Shown here piece after piece: positions 16,633 through 24,923 of a DNA stretch of 64,000 nt. This DNA is from Rhodovastum sp963804495 (lineage in GTDB: Bacteria > Pseudomonadota > Alphaproteobacteria > Acetobacterales > Acetobacteraceae). A program made the translations under genes and the position numbers. Location of the stretch: assembly GCA_963804495.1 (NCBI GenBank), contig CAWDQN010000011.1, positions 62,001 through 126,000 on the forward strand, given 5' to 3'. The notes beneath the pieces were generated by a model. The model was not told the origin of the DNA, did not search any database, and saw nothing but the letters and a program-made list of their open reading frames with translations. Position 1 is the first letter of the stretch. Every line of letters starts with the position of its first letter.

Positions 16633-17367
16633 TCACCCCGCCCCGGCCAGCGCGATGATGAACACCACCGGCTGCTCCAGCCGCGCCTCGGCCAGCACCG
16701 TCTCGATCGCGTCGAGCGGGGCGGTCACTTGGCGCTGCCCGGGCAGGCTCACCTGCGACACCGCGGTGATCTCCACCGCCACCTTCGCCGGTAGCGCCGC
16801 GCGCAAGCGCGGCACCAGCCCGGCCAGCGCCTTCAGCCCCATGTACAGCACCAGTGTCGTGCCCTCGCCCAACAACGCCGCCCAGGCCTCCACCGATGCC
16901 GGGTCGCCGCTGGCCGAGCGGCCTGCGCAGAACAGCACCGCGGAGGCCCGGTGGCGCTCGGTCAATGGCACCCCGGCGAGGCTGGCGGCGGCGAGGCCGG
17001 CGGTGATGCCGGGCACGAACTCGTACGGTATGCCATGCGTGTGCAGATAGCGCGCCTCCTCGGCGGCGCGGCTGAACACCAGCGGATCGCCCGATTTCAG
17101 CCGCACCACCCGCCGCCCGTCCCGCCAGCCGTCGTGCATCAGCGCGTTGATGCGCGCCTGCCGTGCCGCCTGGCCCTCTTCGGAGCCGCAGCGGCGGCCG
17201 ACATCGACACATTCGGCCCGGGTGCCGGTCGCCTCCAGCAGCGCGTCCGGCACCAGCAGGTCGCGCAGGATCAGCTCGGCCGAAGCGATGCGGGCGAAGG
17301 CGCGGCGGGTGAGCAGCTCGGGGTCGCCCGGTCCCGCGCCGACGATGCTGATGGGATGGCGGGTCAT
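16633..17367 (-). CDS. cobA: Uroporphyrinogen-III C-methyltransferase
   Basis: Adds two methyl groups to uroporphyrinogen III to give precorrin-2, the entry step to cobalamin (and siroheme). The 244-residue product contains SIVGAGPGDPELLTRRA at the N-terminus, VRLKSGDPLVFSRAAEEARY and EFVPGITAGLAAASLAGVPL, and LVLYMGLKALAGLV, the standard SUMT motifs. It has no CysG-type dehydrogenase/ferrochelatase domain. The ATG at 17367 overlaps the cobU stop (ATGA). It is the last gene of the porin-cbiMNQO-cobU-cobA run and ends 8 bases from cobO's end. Confidence 0.95.
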   Translation of the reverse strand: MTRHPISIVGAGPGDPELLTRRAFARIASAELILRDLLVPDALLEATGTRAECVDVGRRCGSEEGQAARQARINALMHDGWRDGRRVVRLKSGDPLVFSRAAEEARYLHTHGIPYEFVPGITAGLAAASLAGVPLTERHRASAVLFCAGRSASGDPASVEAWAALLGEGTTLVLYMGLKALAGLVPRLRAALPAKVAVEITAVSQVSLPGQRQVTAPLDAIETVLAEARLEQPVVFIIALAGAG

Positions 17368-17870
17368 TTCAGCCGCATCGAACAGCCCGCCACCATCAGC
17401 CATGCCTCGGTCGCCGCGCTGGCGGTGCGCTGGCCGAGCCAGCCCGCAAGGTCGCGGAAGCGGCGCAGCGGCGCCTCCAGCGGCACCGGGCTCCAGCCGA
17501 TCTCATCGCCCACCACCACCGACGGCCAGGGGGCGTCGCGCAGGGCGATCAGCAAGGCGCTCCATTCCTGCAGGATGGCGGCGTCCTCGCGCTCGAAGCG
17601 GGCCGCGGCCCACAGCACGATACTGTCCAGCACCACCCCCGAGGGCGTCGGTTCGAGCCCGGCCAGCGCCGCCGCCAAATCCTCCGGCGCCTCCAGCGTG
17701 CGCCAGGATGCCGGCCGCTCGGCGCGGTGGCGGCGCACCCGCTCCGCCATTTCGGCGTCGGTGGGATCGGCGCGGTAGGTCGCCGCGAACACCACGGCAT
17801 CGCCCCAGGCGCCGGCGATCTCGACCGCGCGGCGGCTTTTGCCGCTGCGCACCGGACCGGTGAGGAACAC
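17364..17870 (-). CDS. cobU: Adenosylcobinamide kinase / adenosylcobinamide-phosphate guanylyltransferase
   Basis: Phosphorylates adenosylcobinamide and transfers GMP to it before nucleotide-loop assembly (called CobP in Pseudomonas denitrificans). The 168-residue protein has the P-loop LTGPVRSGKSRRAVEIA close to the start, the HRAERPASWRTLEAP region with the His nucleophile position, and VVVGDEIGWSPVP toward the end. The only usable start after the upstream stop is GTG at 17870, which leaves a very short N-terminus. It lies 15 bases after cbiO and overlaps cobA by 4 bp. Confidence 0.93.
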   Translation of the reverse strand: MFLTGPVRSGKSRRAVEIAGAWGDAVVFAATYRADPTDAEMAERVRRHRAERPASWRTLEAPEDLAAALAGLEPTPSGVVLDSIVLWAAARFEREDAAILQEWSALLIALRDAPWPSVVVGDEIGWSPVPLEAPLRRFRDLAGWLGQRTASAATEAWLMVAGCSMRLK

Positions 17871-17885
17871 CAGATTGCCCGTCGC

Positions 17886-18668
17886 TCAGCCCCCCGCCAG
17901 GGCGGGGCGGCGCGATCGCAGCCCGGCCCGCGCCAGCAGCGCGGCATCATCCAGCATGGCGCCGGCCGGACCGCTGGCGATCACCCTGCCATCGGCCATC
18001 ACCGCCACCTCATCGGCGAAATGCCGCGCCAGTGCGAGGTCATGGGTGGAGAAGACCAGGGTCATTCCCTCGGCATGCAGCGCCGCGAGATGGTCAAGCA
18101 ACGTATCGGCTCCTTCGGGATCGAGTCCCGCCGTGGGTTCATCGAGCAGCAGCGCCTGCGGCCGCAGCGCCAGCGCGCCGGCGATGGAGGCGCGTTTGCG
18201 CTGGCCATGGCTGAGCATGTGCAACGGCAGCCCGGCAAAGGCGGACATGCCGACCGCCCGCAGCGCCGCCGCCACACGTTCCTCGGTTCTCGCGGCATCG
18301 AGGCCGAGGTTGAGCGGCCCGAACGAGACATCCTGTGCCAGCGTGCCGGCGAACAACTGGTCATCCGGGTCCTGGAACACCAGGGCAACACGCTGGCGTA
18401 GCGCCGCCAGCCCGTGCCGCGAGCGATCCAGAAGCACGCCGTCGAAGCGCAACTCCCCCACCGCGGGCCGCAGCGTGCCATTGAAGTGCAGCAGCAGGGT
18501 GGACTTGCCGGAACCGTTGCCGCCAACAAGTGCCAGTCGCGCCCCGGCGCGCACAGTCAGACCTGCGCCGGCGAGCGCCTCGGCACGCTGGCCGGGCACC
18601 TGCGCCGCCGCCGCCGCCGCGCCTGGATAGCGGTAGTGCACGCCGATCGCCTCCAGCAACGGCGTCAT
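17886..18668 (-). CDS. cbiO: Cobalt ECF transporter ATPase
   Basis: The ATP-binding subunit that powers the CbiMNQO energy-coupling-factor cobalt importer at the inner membrane. The 260-residue protein carries Walker A GGNGSGKSTLL, the Q-loop VFQDPDDQLF, the signature LSHGQRKRASIAGAL and Walker B QALLLDEPTAGLDP, followed by the His switch STHDLAL. An Ala-rich insertion (AAAAAAQVPGQRAEAL) lies before Walker A. The ATG at 18668 overlaps the cbiQ stop as ATGA. Order and overlaps place it in the cbiMNQO operon. Confidence 0.95.
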   Translation of the reverse strand: MTPLLEAIGVHYRYPGAAAAAAQVPGQRAEALAGAGLTVRAGARLALVGGNGSGKSTLLLHFNGTLRPAVGELRFDGVLLDRSRHGLAALRQRVALVFQDPDDQLFAGTLAQDVSFGPLNLGLDAARTEERVAAALRAVGMSAFAGLPLHMLSHGQRKRASIAGALALRPQALLLDEPTAGLDPEGADTLLDHLAALHAEGMTLVFSTHDLALARHFADEVAVMADGRVIASGPAGAMLDDAALLARAGLRSRRPALAGG

Positions 18669-19423
18669 CGCGGCGCCATCGCCGCAAGCGCGAAGGCCGC
18701 GAAGCCCAGCGCCGCCGGCACAAAGGCCGCAGCGGCATAAGCGCCGGGGGAGGCGTGCGTCGGCGCCGGCAGCACCACCAGCCGGTCGGTGTAGCCGCGG
18801 GCAGCCAGCCCCTGCTCCAGCCGCGCCGCCCGCCGCAGGCTCCGCAGGAACAGCGACGCCGCCGCCCGCGCCGTCGAGCGCAGCGCCACCGGCAGGGTGC
18901 GGAAACCCAGCCGGTTGTCCTGCGCGCGAAGGATCGCCAGCCGCGCATCGTCGAGCACGAACAGCATGCGGTAGACCAGCATCAGCAGATCGAGCAGCGC
19001 CACCGGCACCCGGGCGCGCCGCAGCAGCGCCAGCCAGGCGGCGGTGGGCACGGTGCAGGCGAAGCACAGGGTCACCGCCAGGGCGCCGGCGGCCCGCAGC
19101 CCCGCCGTCAACGCCGTCCATGCCCCCGCGGCGGACAGGCCGAGCCTGAGCCCGCCATCGTCGAACCCGAGGGTCACGCACAGCGCCAGGGCGCTGGTGG
19201 CCAAAAAACCGAACGGCACCAGCATCGCGCCGAAAAACAGCGGCGCCGGCACGCGCGCGCCGGCCACCGCCGCAGCGCTGGCCGCGGCCCAGACCAGCGG
19301 GCCTGCGGCCAGCGGCGGGGCCGCCAGTACGCAAACCATCAGCAAGGCGCAGAACAGCGTCACCGGGCCGCTATATGCATGCCAGCGATTGGTGTGCGCG
19401 CAGGCGTCAATTCCGCGCAGCAT
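18665..19423 (-). CDS. cbiQ: Cobalt ECF transporter transmembrane protein
   Basis: The T component of the cobalt importer, coupling the CbiO ATPase to the substrate-binding CbiM/CbiN. The 252-residue protein starts MLRGIDACAHTNRW and has several hydrophobic helices. The cytosolic coupling motif R-A-R/A-A-R is seen as RSTARAAASLFLRSLRRAARLE, with AARGYTDRL following, as in CbiQ proteins. The ATG at 19423 lies inside the end of cbiN (17-bp overlap). It is downstream of cbiM and cbiN and overlaps cbiO. Confidence 0.93.
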   Translation of the reverse strand: MLRGIDACAHTNRWHAYSGPVTLFCALLMVCVLAAPPLAAGPLVWAAASAAAVAGARVPAPLFFGAMLVPFGFLATSALALCVTLGFDDGGLRLGLSAAGAWTALTAGLRAAGALAVTLCFACTVPTAAWLALLRRARVPVALLDLLMLVYRMLFVLDDARLAILRAQDNRLGFRTLPVALRSTARAAASLFLRSLRRAARLEQGLAARGYTDRLVVLPAPTHASPGAYAAAAFVPAALGFAAFALAAMAPR

Positions 19424-19730
19424 CGCCCCGCCGCGCGTTCCGCTCCCCGTGCCGACGGCCGCGCCAGTAGCCAAGGCAATAGGCCAGCGCCCCCGCCCCG
19501 AGCGCCGATTGCAGGCCGAACAGCAGGCTTTCGATCTCGCTGCTCGGCGGCTCCCACAGCGGCGCCATCAGGCGCTGATAGCCGGGGCGCATCGTCTCAA
19601 TCAGCTTGGTCGCATGATCGTCCGAGCCGCTGAAAATCTCCTCGCCGTTGCGCGCGGCCGGGACAAGAAAAAACGGCAGCACCAGCAGCGCCACCACGCC
19701 GAGTGCCAGCAGCGTGTTCTGCATCCTCAT
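19407..19730 (-). CDS. cbiN: Cobalt ECF transporter accessory protein
   Basis: A small membrane subunit that helps load Co2+ into CbiM. The 107-residue protein has an N-terminal membrane helix (LLALGVVALLVLPFFLVPAA), a periplasmic loop NGEEIFSGSDDHATKLIETM matching the family pattern F-x-G-x-D, and a second helix (SLLFGLQSALGAGALAYCLG) followed by a basic tail. The start at 19730 overlaps the cbiM stop (ATGA). A second in-frame ATG sits two codons later. Confidence 0.93.
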   Translation of the reverse strand: MRMQNTLLALGVVALLVLPFFLVPAARNGEEIFSGSDDHATKLIETMRPGYQRLMAPLWEPPSSEIESLLFGLQSALGAGALAYCLGYWRGRRHGERNARRGDAARN

Positions 19731-20416
19731 CGTGCGGCCTCCTTCACCCCTGCTTCCTGCAGCGCGGGGGCGACGCCGGCAACCGCCTCGCCGGCATGGC
19801 TGCGCAGCAGGTTCATGACCAGCACCGTGAGCAACCCTTCGCTGATCGCCAGCGGCACCTGGGTGATGGCGAACACGCCGAGAAACTTCACCGCGGCACC
19901 GGCCACCCCGCTCACCGGGTCGGGGAAGGCGAGCGCGAGTTGCAAAGACGTAACGCAATAGGTCAACAGGTCCGAAAGGGATGCGGCGAGGAACAGCGTC
20001 ACGTTCAGCGGCAGGGCGATCGCCTGCCCGGCCCGCCAGATCGCCCATGCCGTGAAACTGCCGGCGATCGCCATGGAAAACGTGTTGGCGCCGAGCGTGG
20101 TCAGCCCGCCATGCGCGAGCAGCAGCGCCTGGAACACCAGCACCACGAAGCCCACCACGCTCATGATCCAGGGGCCGAACAGCACGGTGCCGAAGCCGAT
20201 GCCGGTCGGGTGCGAGCAACTGCCGGTCACCGAAGGCATTTTCATCGCCGAAAGCACGAAGGTGAAACCACCGGCAGCCCCGAGCAGCAGGCGCGATTCC
20301 GGATCGTCGCGCAGCCGGTCGGAGAGTTTCTTCACCCCCCAGGCCACGAACGGCAGCGAAACCGCGCCCCAGCCGATGCAGTGGGCCGCCGGCAGGTAGC
20401 CTTCCATGATGTGCAT
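19727..20416 (-). CDS. cbiM: Cobalt ECF transporter substrate-binding subunit
   Basis: The metal-specific S component of the cobalt importer. The 229-residue protein starts MHIMEGYLPAAHCIGWGAVS; the N-terminal Met-His and later SHPTGIGFG are the expected Co2+ ligands. Seven hydrophobic helices follow. AAAGGA lies about 9 bases before the ATG at 20416. It lies about 50 bases downstream of the porin gene and has no riboswitch of its own, so expression probably depends on read-through from the porin/riboswitch 2 transcript. Confidence 0.95.
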   Translation of the reverse strand: MHIMEGYLPAAHCIGWGAVSLPFVAWGVKKLSDRLRDDPESRLLLGAAGGFTFVLSAMKMPSVTGSCSHPTGIGFGTVLFGPWIMSVVGFVVLVFQALLLAHGGLTTLGANTFSMAIAGSFTAWAIWRAGQAIALPLNVTLFLAASLSDLLTYCVTSLQLALAFPDPVSGVAGAAVKFLGVFAITQVPLAISEGLLTVLVMNLLRSHAGEAVAGVAPALQEAGVKEAAR

Positions 20417-20468
20417 TGGGTCCGTCCTTTCAGGGGTGCGGAACTTGGTTCAGGCGCGTGACCGACGT

Positions 20469-22619
20469 TCAGAATTCGGCATGCAGGCGGAGCCCGAACA
20501 CATTGGCGGGACCGCGCTCGCGGTTGTACGCAGGGTTGTTGATGAACTGGTAGTCGAGGGAGACATGGCCAAAGCTGAAGGCGGCAAACTTGTAATACGT
20601 CTCCAGAATCTGCTCAGGACCGGCTTTCGGCAACTGACCGTCGCCAACGACGATGCCGGTGCCACCGGCGTTGAAATAGTTCGCGTGGGGTCCGCTGATA
20701 CCGTTGATAGCGCCGGCAATGCCAAGCGTATCATCCGGCCGGTTCCATCGCTTGCCGCTCAGCGAGACGCCGGCCTCGATCGTGCGGTCGATGTCGGTAT
20801 TGTCCCACCCCTCGACGTTGCCGTCGCCCAGGCCGGCGCGCGCGAACACGCCCACGGTGTCGTTCACCTGCTGCGCGATATTGAGGCTCACGCCTCCAGT
20901 GGTCTGCCACTTGCGCACCGCCGCCAGCGCGTCGCTGGCATCGAGGCCCGTCGCTTTGGCGAGCGCGACAGCGTCGTTGAAACTTCCCATGCGTCCATCG
21001 ATGAGAAAACCGGTGACCTTGACCGTGCCGGGTTGGTCCCAGGCCGCGTATCGGCGCTCGATCTCTCCAACCAACGAGAACTGCTGGAAGGTGGGGTCGA
21101 GCTCATAGCCTTCAGCGCTGTTGCCCCCCCCGCCGGAAGGCGTTTCCGACATGTCGAAAATCCCGCCGCGCAGCGTCCATGGACCCTGGTACCACTCGGC
21201 GGCCGCGCCGTAGGTTGTGGACCAGGCGTCGCTGGCAAAGTCGAACGAACCGGCATTGATGACCGACCAGTTCAGGAAATCTTCTTTGGCATTGTTGGCG
21301 TATCTGTTGGTGTCGAATATGTCCATGAGATAGAATTTGCCGACCGTCAGCACCAGCCGGTTCGTCGTCGTCGAGCCCTCGAACTGATTGTCGTCGGCTT
21401 CCACCTTCTGGGGTTCGCCACCCAGATCGATGGTCTGGCGGATGAAATACCGGTTGGCGCGGAGGTAAGGATAGGCGAAGCCGAGCTTGTAGGATTCGCC
21501 GCTGGGAAATCCGGCCGCCCCGTGCGTATCGGCGAGACCGAAACCCTGATCAACTTCGGGATCGACCCACAGTTCCGCGCCCGGCCACAGCCGCACGCCG
21601 GCATAGAGGATGACATCGGCGGTCTCGCGCCCTTGCCCACCGCCGGGGAGACTGTTGGCGCCTTGATAAGGCGAACGGAACGCCGGATAGCCCTGCCAGA
21701 CAAACGTTGCCTGACCGTGCAGGCTGACATTCTCCGCGGCCCAGTTCGTCCACGCCGGCAAAGCGGGTGCGGTCGCGCCAGGCGCAGACGACGAATCGCC
21801 CCCGAACTGATAGTTCAGGCCGATGCGCAGCTCCGACAGAGCCAGATCGGACTCGATCGGCTGCAGTCCGTTGCCGAAATGGGCGGTGGTGCGGCCGTAA
21901 TCGGTGAACAGGTATTCCAGCCGCGCTGTCCAGTGCGGCATGATCGGAACCTCGACCCCGGCCCCCGCCGCCCAGCCCAGGCGCCACACGGTCGGCGATC
22001 CGGTCGCGCCGGTGGACAATTGCGTCAGCGACATCTGGTCCTGAGACCAGGCGAACCCGCCGGTGACATAAAGCAACCAGTCGCCGGGCGCATAGCCAAG
22101 CCGGAGCCGCGCCGTGCCCGAGGCAAGAAGGGTATCGCTGTAGCTTTCCGCGCCGAGCGTCGGGGAGGTGAAATTGGCGATGCCACCGGTGGAGATTCCG
22201 GAGAGCGTTTGATAGGTTGGAAACGATGCATCGGCCTCGGCGCCGATGAGAAAACGGTTCGGCAGCAGGTAATTGACCCCCGCCTGCAGGCCCCCGAGCA
22301 GGCTCCCCGATTCGTTGAAGCTGTCGGGTCCCTGGGTAAAGCCCAGCACGCCGGCGTTGCCCTGCCCGGCATTCCAGGTCGAGTGCCCGAAGGCGTAACC
22401 GAGGGTGCCGCCGGCATAAAAGCCGCTCCAGTCATAGGGCATGGCTGTGCTTTGGCCGGGCATCGCCGATTGCTGCCCGGCCCCCTGCGGGGCCTGGTCC
22501 GGCGAGACCGGAACCGGCTCCGGTTGCGGCGTCGGGCCGGACTGCTGCGCGTGGCCGATGTGCGGCGCGACCAGCATACCGGCAACGGCAAGCAGGAAGC
22601 CGGTTCGGTGCCGGGCCAT
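20469..22619 (-). CDS. Fusion outer-membrane porin (Omp25-like barrel + OprB-like carbohydrate porin)
   Basis: A 716-residue protein with a signal peptide (GFLLAVAGMLVAPHIGHAQQ). Residues about 45-270 look like an Omp25/opacity barrel (DWSGFYAGGTLGYAFG, WTARLEYLFTDYGRT, ELRIGLNYQFGG). Residues about 285-716 look like an OprB-type carbohydrate porin (NVSLHGQATFVWQGYPAFRS, ELWVDPEVDQGFGLADTHG, NRLVLTVGKFYLMDIFD) ending in the outer-membrane signal LRLHAEF. The ATG at 22619 starts the signal peptide, though the ribosome site is weak. Riboswitch 2 lies about 600 bases upstream and cbiM follows directly, suggesting a role in crossing the outer membrane for cobalt or corrinoid precursors; this is inference from position. 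Confidence 0.85.
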   Translation of the reverse strand: MARHRTGFLLAVAGMLVAPHIGHAQQSGPTPQPEPVPVSPDQAPQGAGQQSAMPGQSTAMPYDWSGFYAGGTLGYAFGHSTWNAGQGNAGVLGFTQGPDSFNESGSLLGGLQAGVNYLLPNRFLIGAEADASFPTYQTLSGISTGGIANFTSPTLGAESYSDTLLASGTARLRLGYAPGDWLLYVTGGFAWSQDQMSLTQLSTGATGSPTVWRLGWAAGAGVEVPIMPHWTARLEYLFTDYGRTTAHFGNGLQPIESDLALSELRIGLNYQFGGDSSSAPGATAPALPAWTNWAAENVSLHGQATFVWQGYPAFRSPYQGANSLPGGGQGRETADVILYAGVRLWPGAELWVDPEVDQGFGLADTHGAAGFPSGESYKLGFAYPYLRANRYFIRQTIDLGGEPQKVEADDNQFEGSTTTNRLVLTVGKFYLMDIFDTNRYANNAKEDFLNWSVINAGSFDFASDAWSTTYGAAAEWYQGPWTLRGGIFDMSETPSGGGGNSAEGYELDPTFQQFSLVGEIERRYAAWDQPGTVKVTGFLIDGRMGSFNDAVALAKATGLDASDALAAVRKWQTTGGVSLNIAQQVNDTVGVFARAGLGDGNVEGWDNTDIDRTIEAGVSLSGKRWNRPDDTLGIAGAINGISGPHANYFNAGGTGIVVGDGQLPKAGPEQILETYYKFAAFSFGHVSLDYQFINNPAYNRERGPANVFGLRLHAEF

Positions 22620-22740
22620 GGTCTTCGCCCGGCGGCGGTTCTTCCGCGCAACGCCGGGGGGAGTGCCGACGATCGATCCGGAGTCCGTTATAACCACGAA
22701 ACCATCATCAATGCGCACGAATTCGGCCCCCTGAGCAACA

Positions 22741-22761
22741 TGCAACTGCGAATGAGTTGCA
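22741..22761. promoter_or_regulatory. Fur-like palindrome upstream of the porin gene
   Basis: A perfect 7-bp inverted repeat TGCAACT/AGTTGCA with a 7-base centre (GCGAATG) is set in AT-richer sequence, 122 bases before the porin start. It resembles Fur/Mur-type sites of the TTGCAAnTnATTCnCAnTTGCAA kind. This suggests a second, metal-responsive promoter between riboswitch 2 and the porin. No experimental or comparative support is available here. Confidence 0.5.
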
Positions 22762-23222
22762 ATTGCGATATCCTGACACGGCCGCATGAGCCAGGGCAAG
22801 ACGGGGGTGGAATGCAAGACGGGGGTCGCATGGTCGAAAGAGATGGTTCGCATTGTGGATCTCCGCGCCAATATCCCGCCGCGCCACGCCCGGCACGGCA
22901 ACGGGCGGCCCGCCACGCGGCGGCATCGACGATGCCCCCCGCCGGACGGAACCGTGGTCCCATCAGGTCGGGCGCACAGAGGCGGAAGCGGCTCATGGCT
23001 GCACAAATGGCTGGGCAGGACGACGGCACCGACCCAAGCCCGCACCGGCGCATCGGTCGCAGGCGCACGCGCACAGGTCTGGAAATCCAAAACCACCCTC
23101 ACACCCCTCCGGCAGCCAGGAGCGTGGGTTGGAGGGAACGCCATGCGAACCCGGGCCGCCGAACGGCGCCCGCCCGCAAGCGCACCGCCGGGACACCCCG
23201 CCCGAGGACGTACGACCACCGT
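22762..23222 (-). other. Long leader between riboswitch 2 and the porin gene
   Basis: I see no supported gene in this 460-base stretch. The frame in phase with the porin stays open through it, but its Arg/Ala/Pro-rich composition and the lack of a ribosome site argue against coding. If the riboswitch transcript extends to the porin, the 5' untranslated region is about 600 bases, unusually long for a B12-controlled gene. Confidence 0.5.
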
Positions 23223-23440
23223 GGCAGGTCTCCTGGCTCACGGGTCATCGCCTCTGTCTGGCCTTCCCGATGCCGGTCGGCACCAGTGACACATATTCGA
23301 CAGAGGCTCGCCGCTTACAGTTGCGGGGGCAGCTCCGGAATGGCCGTCGGGTGAGGTACCCTCGGACGCACCGGATTCCCTCTTAGCTCGTATCCCTCAT
23401 CAGGGACGCGAGAACCACGATTGCACCCTCTGTAGGTGCA
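23223..23440 (-). promoter_or_regulatory. Cobalamin riboswitch 2 (upstream of porin and cbiMNQO-cobU-cobA)
   Basis: The minus strand shows a textbook B12 riboswitch: AAGAGGGAATCCGGTGCG, the B12 box core GCCCCCGCAACTGTAAGCGG, GTCACTGG, GGGAAGGC and GTGAGCCAGGAGACCTGCC at the 3' side. It lies between cobB (which ends at 23544 on the same strand) and the porin. It should repress the downstream genes when adenosylcobalamin is abundant. Its match to the consensus is closer than riboswitch 1. Confidence 0.95.
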
Positions 23441-23488
23441 CGGTCCTGCGGTGTCAAGCGGCGTGGCGGAAAGTTGGATGAAGGAAGG

Positions 23489-23532
23489 CCAGGGCTCTGC
23501 CCTGGACCCGCCAAGGGCCGAGAGGCCCTTGG
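23489..23532. repeat. Intergenic double-hairpin repeat, copy 3' of cobB
   Basis: Two adjacent perfect hairpins: CCAGGGC/GCCCTGG (loop TCT) at 23489-23505 and CCAAGGGCC/GGCCCTTGG (loop GAGA) at 23511-23532. The second is base-for-base identical to 50963-50984. It lies 11 bases past the cobB stop and before riboswitch 2, so it probably insulates the two units as a terminator. Confidence 0.8.
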
Positions 23533-23543
23533 AACCCGCCACT

Positions 23544-24923
23544 TCACCCCATTGCCCTCACCAGTCGCCCGGCTAGCGCCACGCGTTGGCCGAAATGGAT
23601 GTGCAGGTAGCTCGCCAGCAGCCCTCGCTCGGCATGGCCGCCAAAAGTTTCGGCGCCACCGGGGCGCGCCCCGCGCAGCCGCCAGGCTGGCGTGACAGGG
23701 CGCCCGTCTGCAACATCCCAGACGCTGTAACGGAACTCGTGGCCGCGCAGCGTCTCACCGGCATCGGCAAGCAGTGTGTCCTGCAACGCGGTTGCCTCGC
23801 GGTAGCCGAGGCTGGCCAGCCGCGTCGTCATACGCGCCACCCCCGGCACCAGCCCGGCCATGCGGTGACGCACGCCATCGGTATCCACCAGCACCTCGGT
23901 GAGCACCATAAAGCCGCCGCACTCGGCCAGGATCGGCGCCCCACGCGCGTGCAGGGCGCGCAGGTCTTCCCACAGCCCTGCGTTGGCGGCGAGGGCGCGC
24001 GCATGCAGCTCCGGGTAGCCGCCGCCGAGATAAACGCCGCCAGCGCCCGCCGGCAAGCGTTCGCCGGCAACCGGGCTGAAGAAGGCGATGCGCGCCCCGG
24101 CGGCTTCGATCAGTTCCAGGTTCTCAGGGTAATAGAACGAAAACGCCGCATCGCGCGCCACCGCCAGCAGCGGCCTGGCACCGCGCGGCACGCAGGGCGA
24201 GCGCGCCTGCGGCAAAGGTAGGTCCGGCGCCTGCGCAGCGAGGCGCAGCAGGGCATCGAGGTCGAAGCGCGCCGCCACCGCATCGGCCGCCGCCGCCAGC
24301 ACCGCATCGACATCGGTGCCTTCATCGGCCGTCAGCAGGCCGAGATGCCGCTCCGGCACCCGCAGCCCCGCGTCGCGCGGCAGCCAGCCGGCTAATGGCA
24401 GGCCGGCAGCCTCGCGGATGGCGCCGGCACAGCCCAAGGCATGGCGCTCCGAGCCGGCGAAGTTCAGCGCCACCGCGGCGACCGGCAGCGCCGGATCGAA
24501 ACGGGCAAATCCGAGCGCCACCGCGGCGGCGCTGCGGGCGCTGCCGGCGATGTTCATCACCAGCAGCACCGGCGCGCCCAGCAGGGCAGCGATCTGTGCC
24601 GCCGAACCATGCACGCTGTCGAAGCCGGCGCCGTCGAACAGGCCCATCACCCCCTCGATCACCGCGATGTCGGCGCCGGCGCAGGCGCGCACGAAACCGT
24701 CGCGCACCTGCGCGTCGTCCAGCATCCAGGTGTCGAGGGAAAAGCAAGGCTGGCCGGCGGCGCGGGCGTGGTAGCCGGGGTCGATATAGTCGGGCCCGCA
24801 TTTGAACGGCTGCACCACCAGCCCGCGCCGGCGCAGCGCGCCAATCAGCCCGGACGTCAGCAGCGTCTTGCCCACGCCCGAGTTTGTGCCGGCCACCAGC
24901 AGCCGGGGGATGCACCGGGTCAC
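23544..24923 (-). CDS. cobB: Hydrogenobyrinate/cobyrinate a,c-diamide synthase
   Basis: Amidates the a and c side chains of hydrogenobyrinate using glutamine and ATP. The 459-residue protein has the N-terminal dethiobiotin-synthetase-like ATPase motif LLVAGTNSGVGKTLLTSGL, CGPDYIDPGYH, GLFDGAGFDS, and a C-terminal class I glutaminase with the catalytic Cys in LAECGGFMVLTE and YLHIHFG near the end. The start is GTG at 24923, overlapping the cobD stop as GTGA. It is last of the cobE-cbiB-cobD-cobB unit. Confidence 0.95.
   Translation of the reverse strand: MTRCIPRLLVAGTNSGVGKTLLTSGLIGALRRRGLVVQPFKCGPDYIDPGYHARAAGQPCFSLDTWMLDDAQVRDGFVRACAGADIAVIEGVMGLFDGAGFDSVHGSAAQIAALLGAPVLLVMNIAGSARSAAAVALGFARFDPALPVAAVALNFAGSERHALGCAGAIREAAGLPLAGWLPRDAGLRVPERHLGLLTADEGTDVDAVLAAAADAVAARFDLDALLRLAAQAPDLPLPQARSPCVPRGARPLLAVARDAAFSFYYPENLELIEAAGARIAFFSPVAGERLPAGAGGVYLGGGYPELHARALAANAGLWEDLRALHARGAPILAECGGFMVLTEVLVDTDGVRHRMAGLVPGVARMTTRLASLGYREATALQDTLLADAGETLRGHEFRYSVWDVADGRPVTPAWRLRGARPGGAETFGGHAERGLLASYLHIHFGQRVALAGRLVRAMG

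Noticed and set aside
20406..23354. Plus-strand open frame of 982 codons opposite the porin gene
   Set aside because: It is antisense to a clear porin with signal peptide and family motifs; Arg/Gly/Ala/His-rich composition is typical of the shadow of a GC-rich gene.
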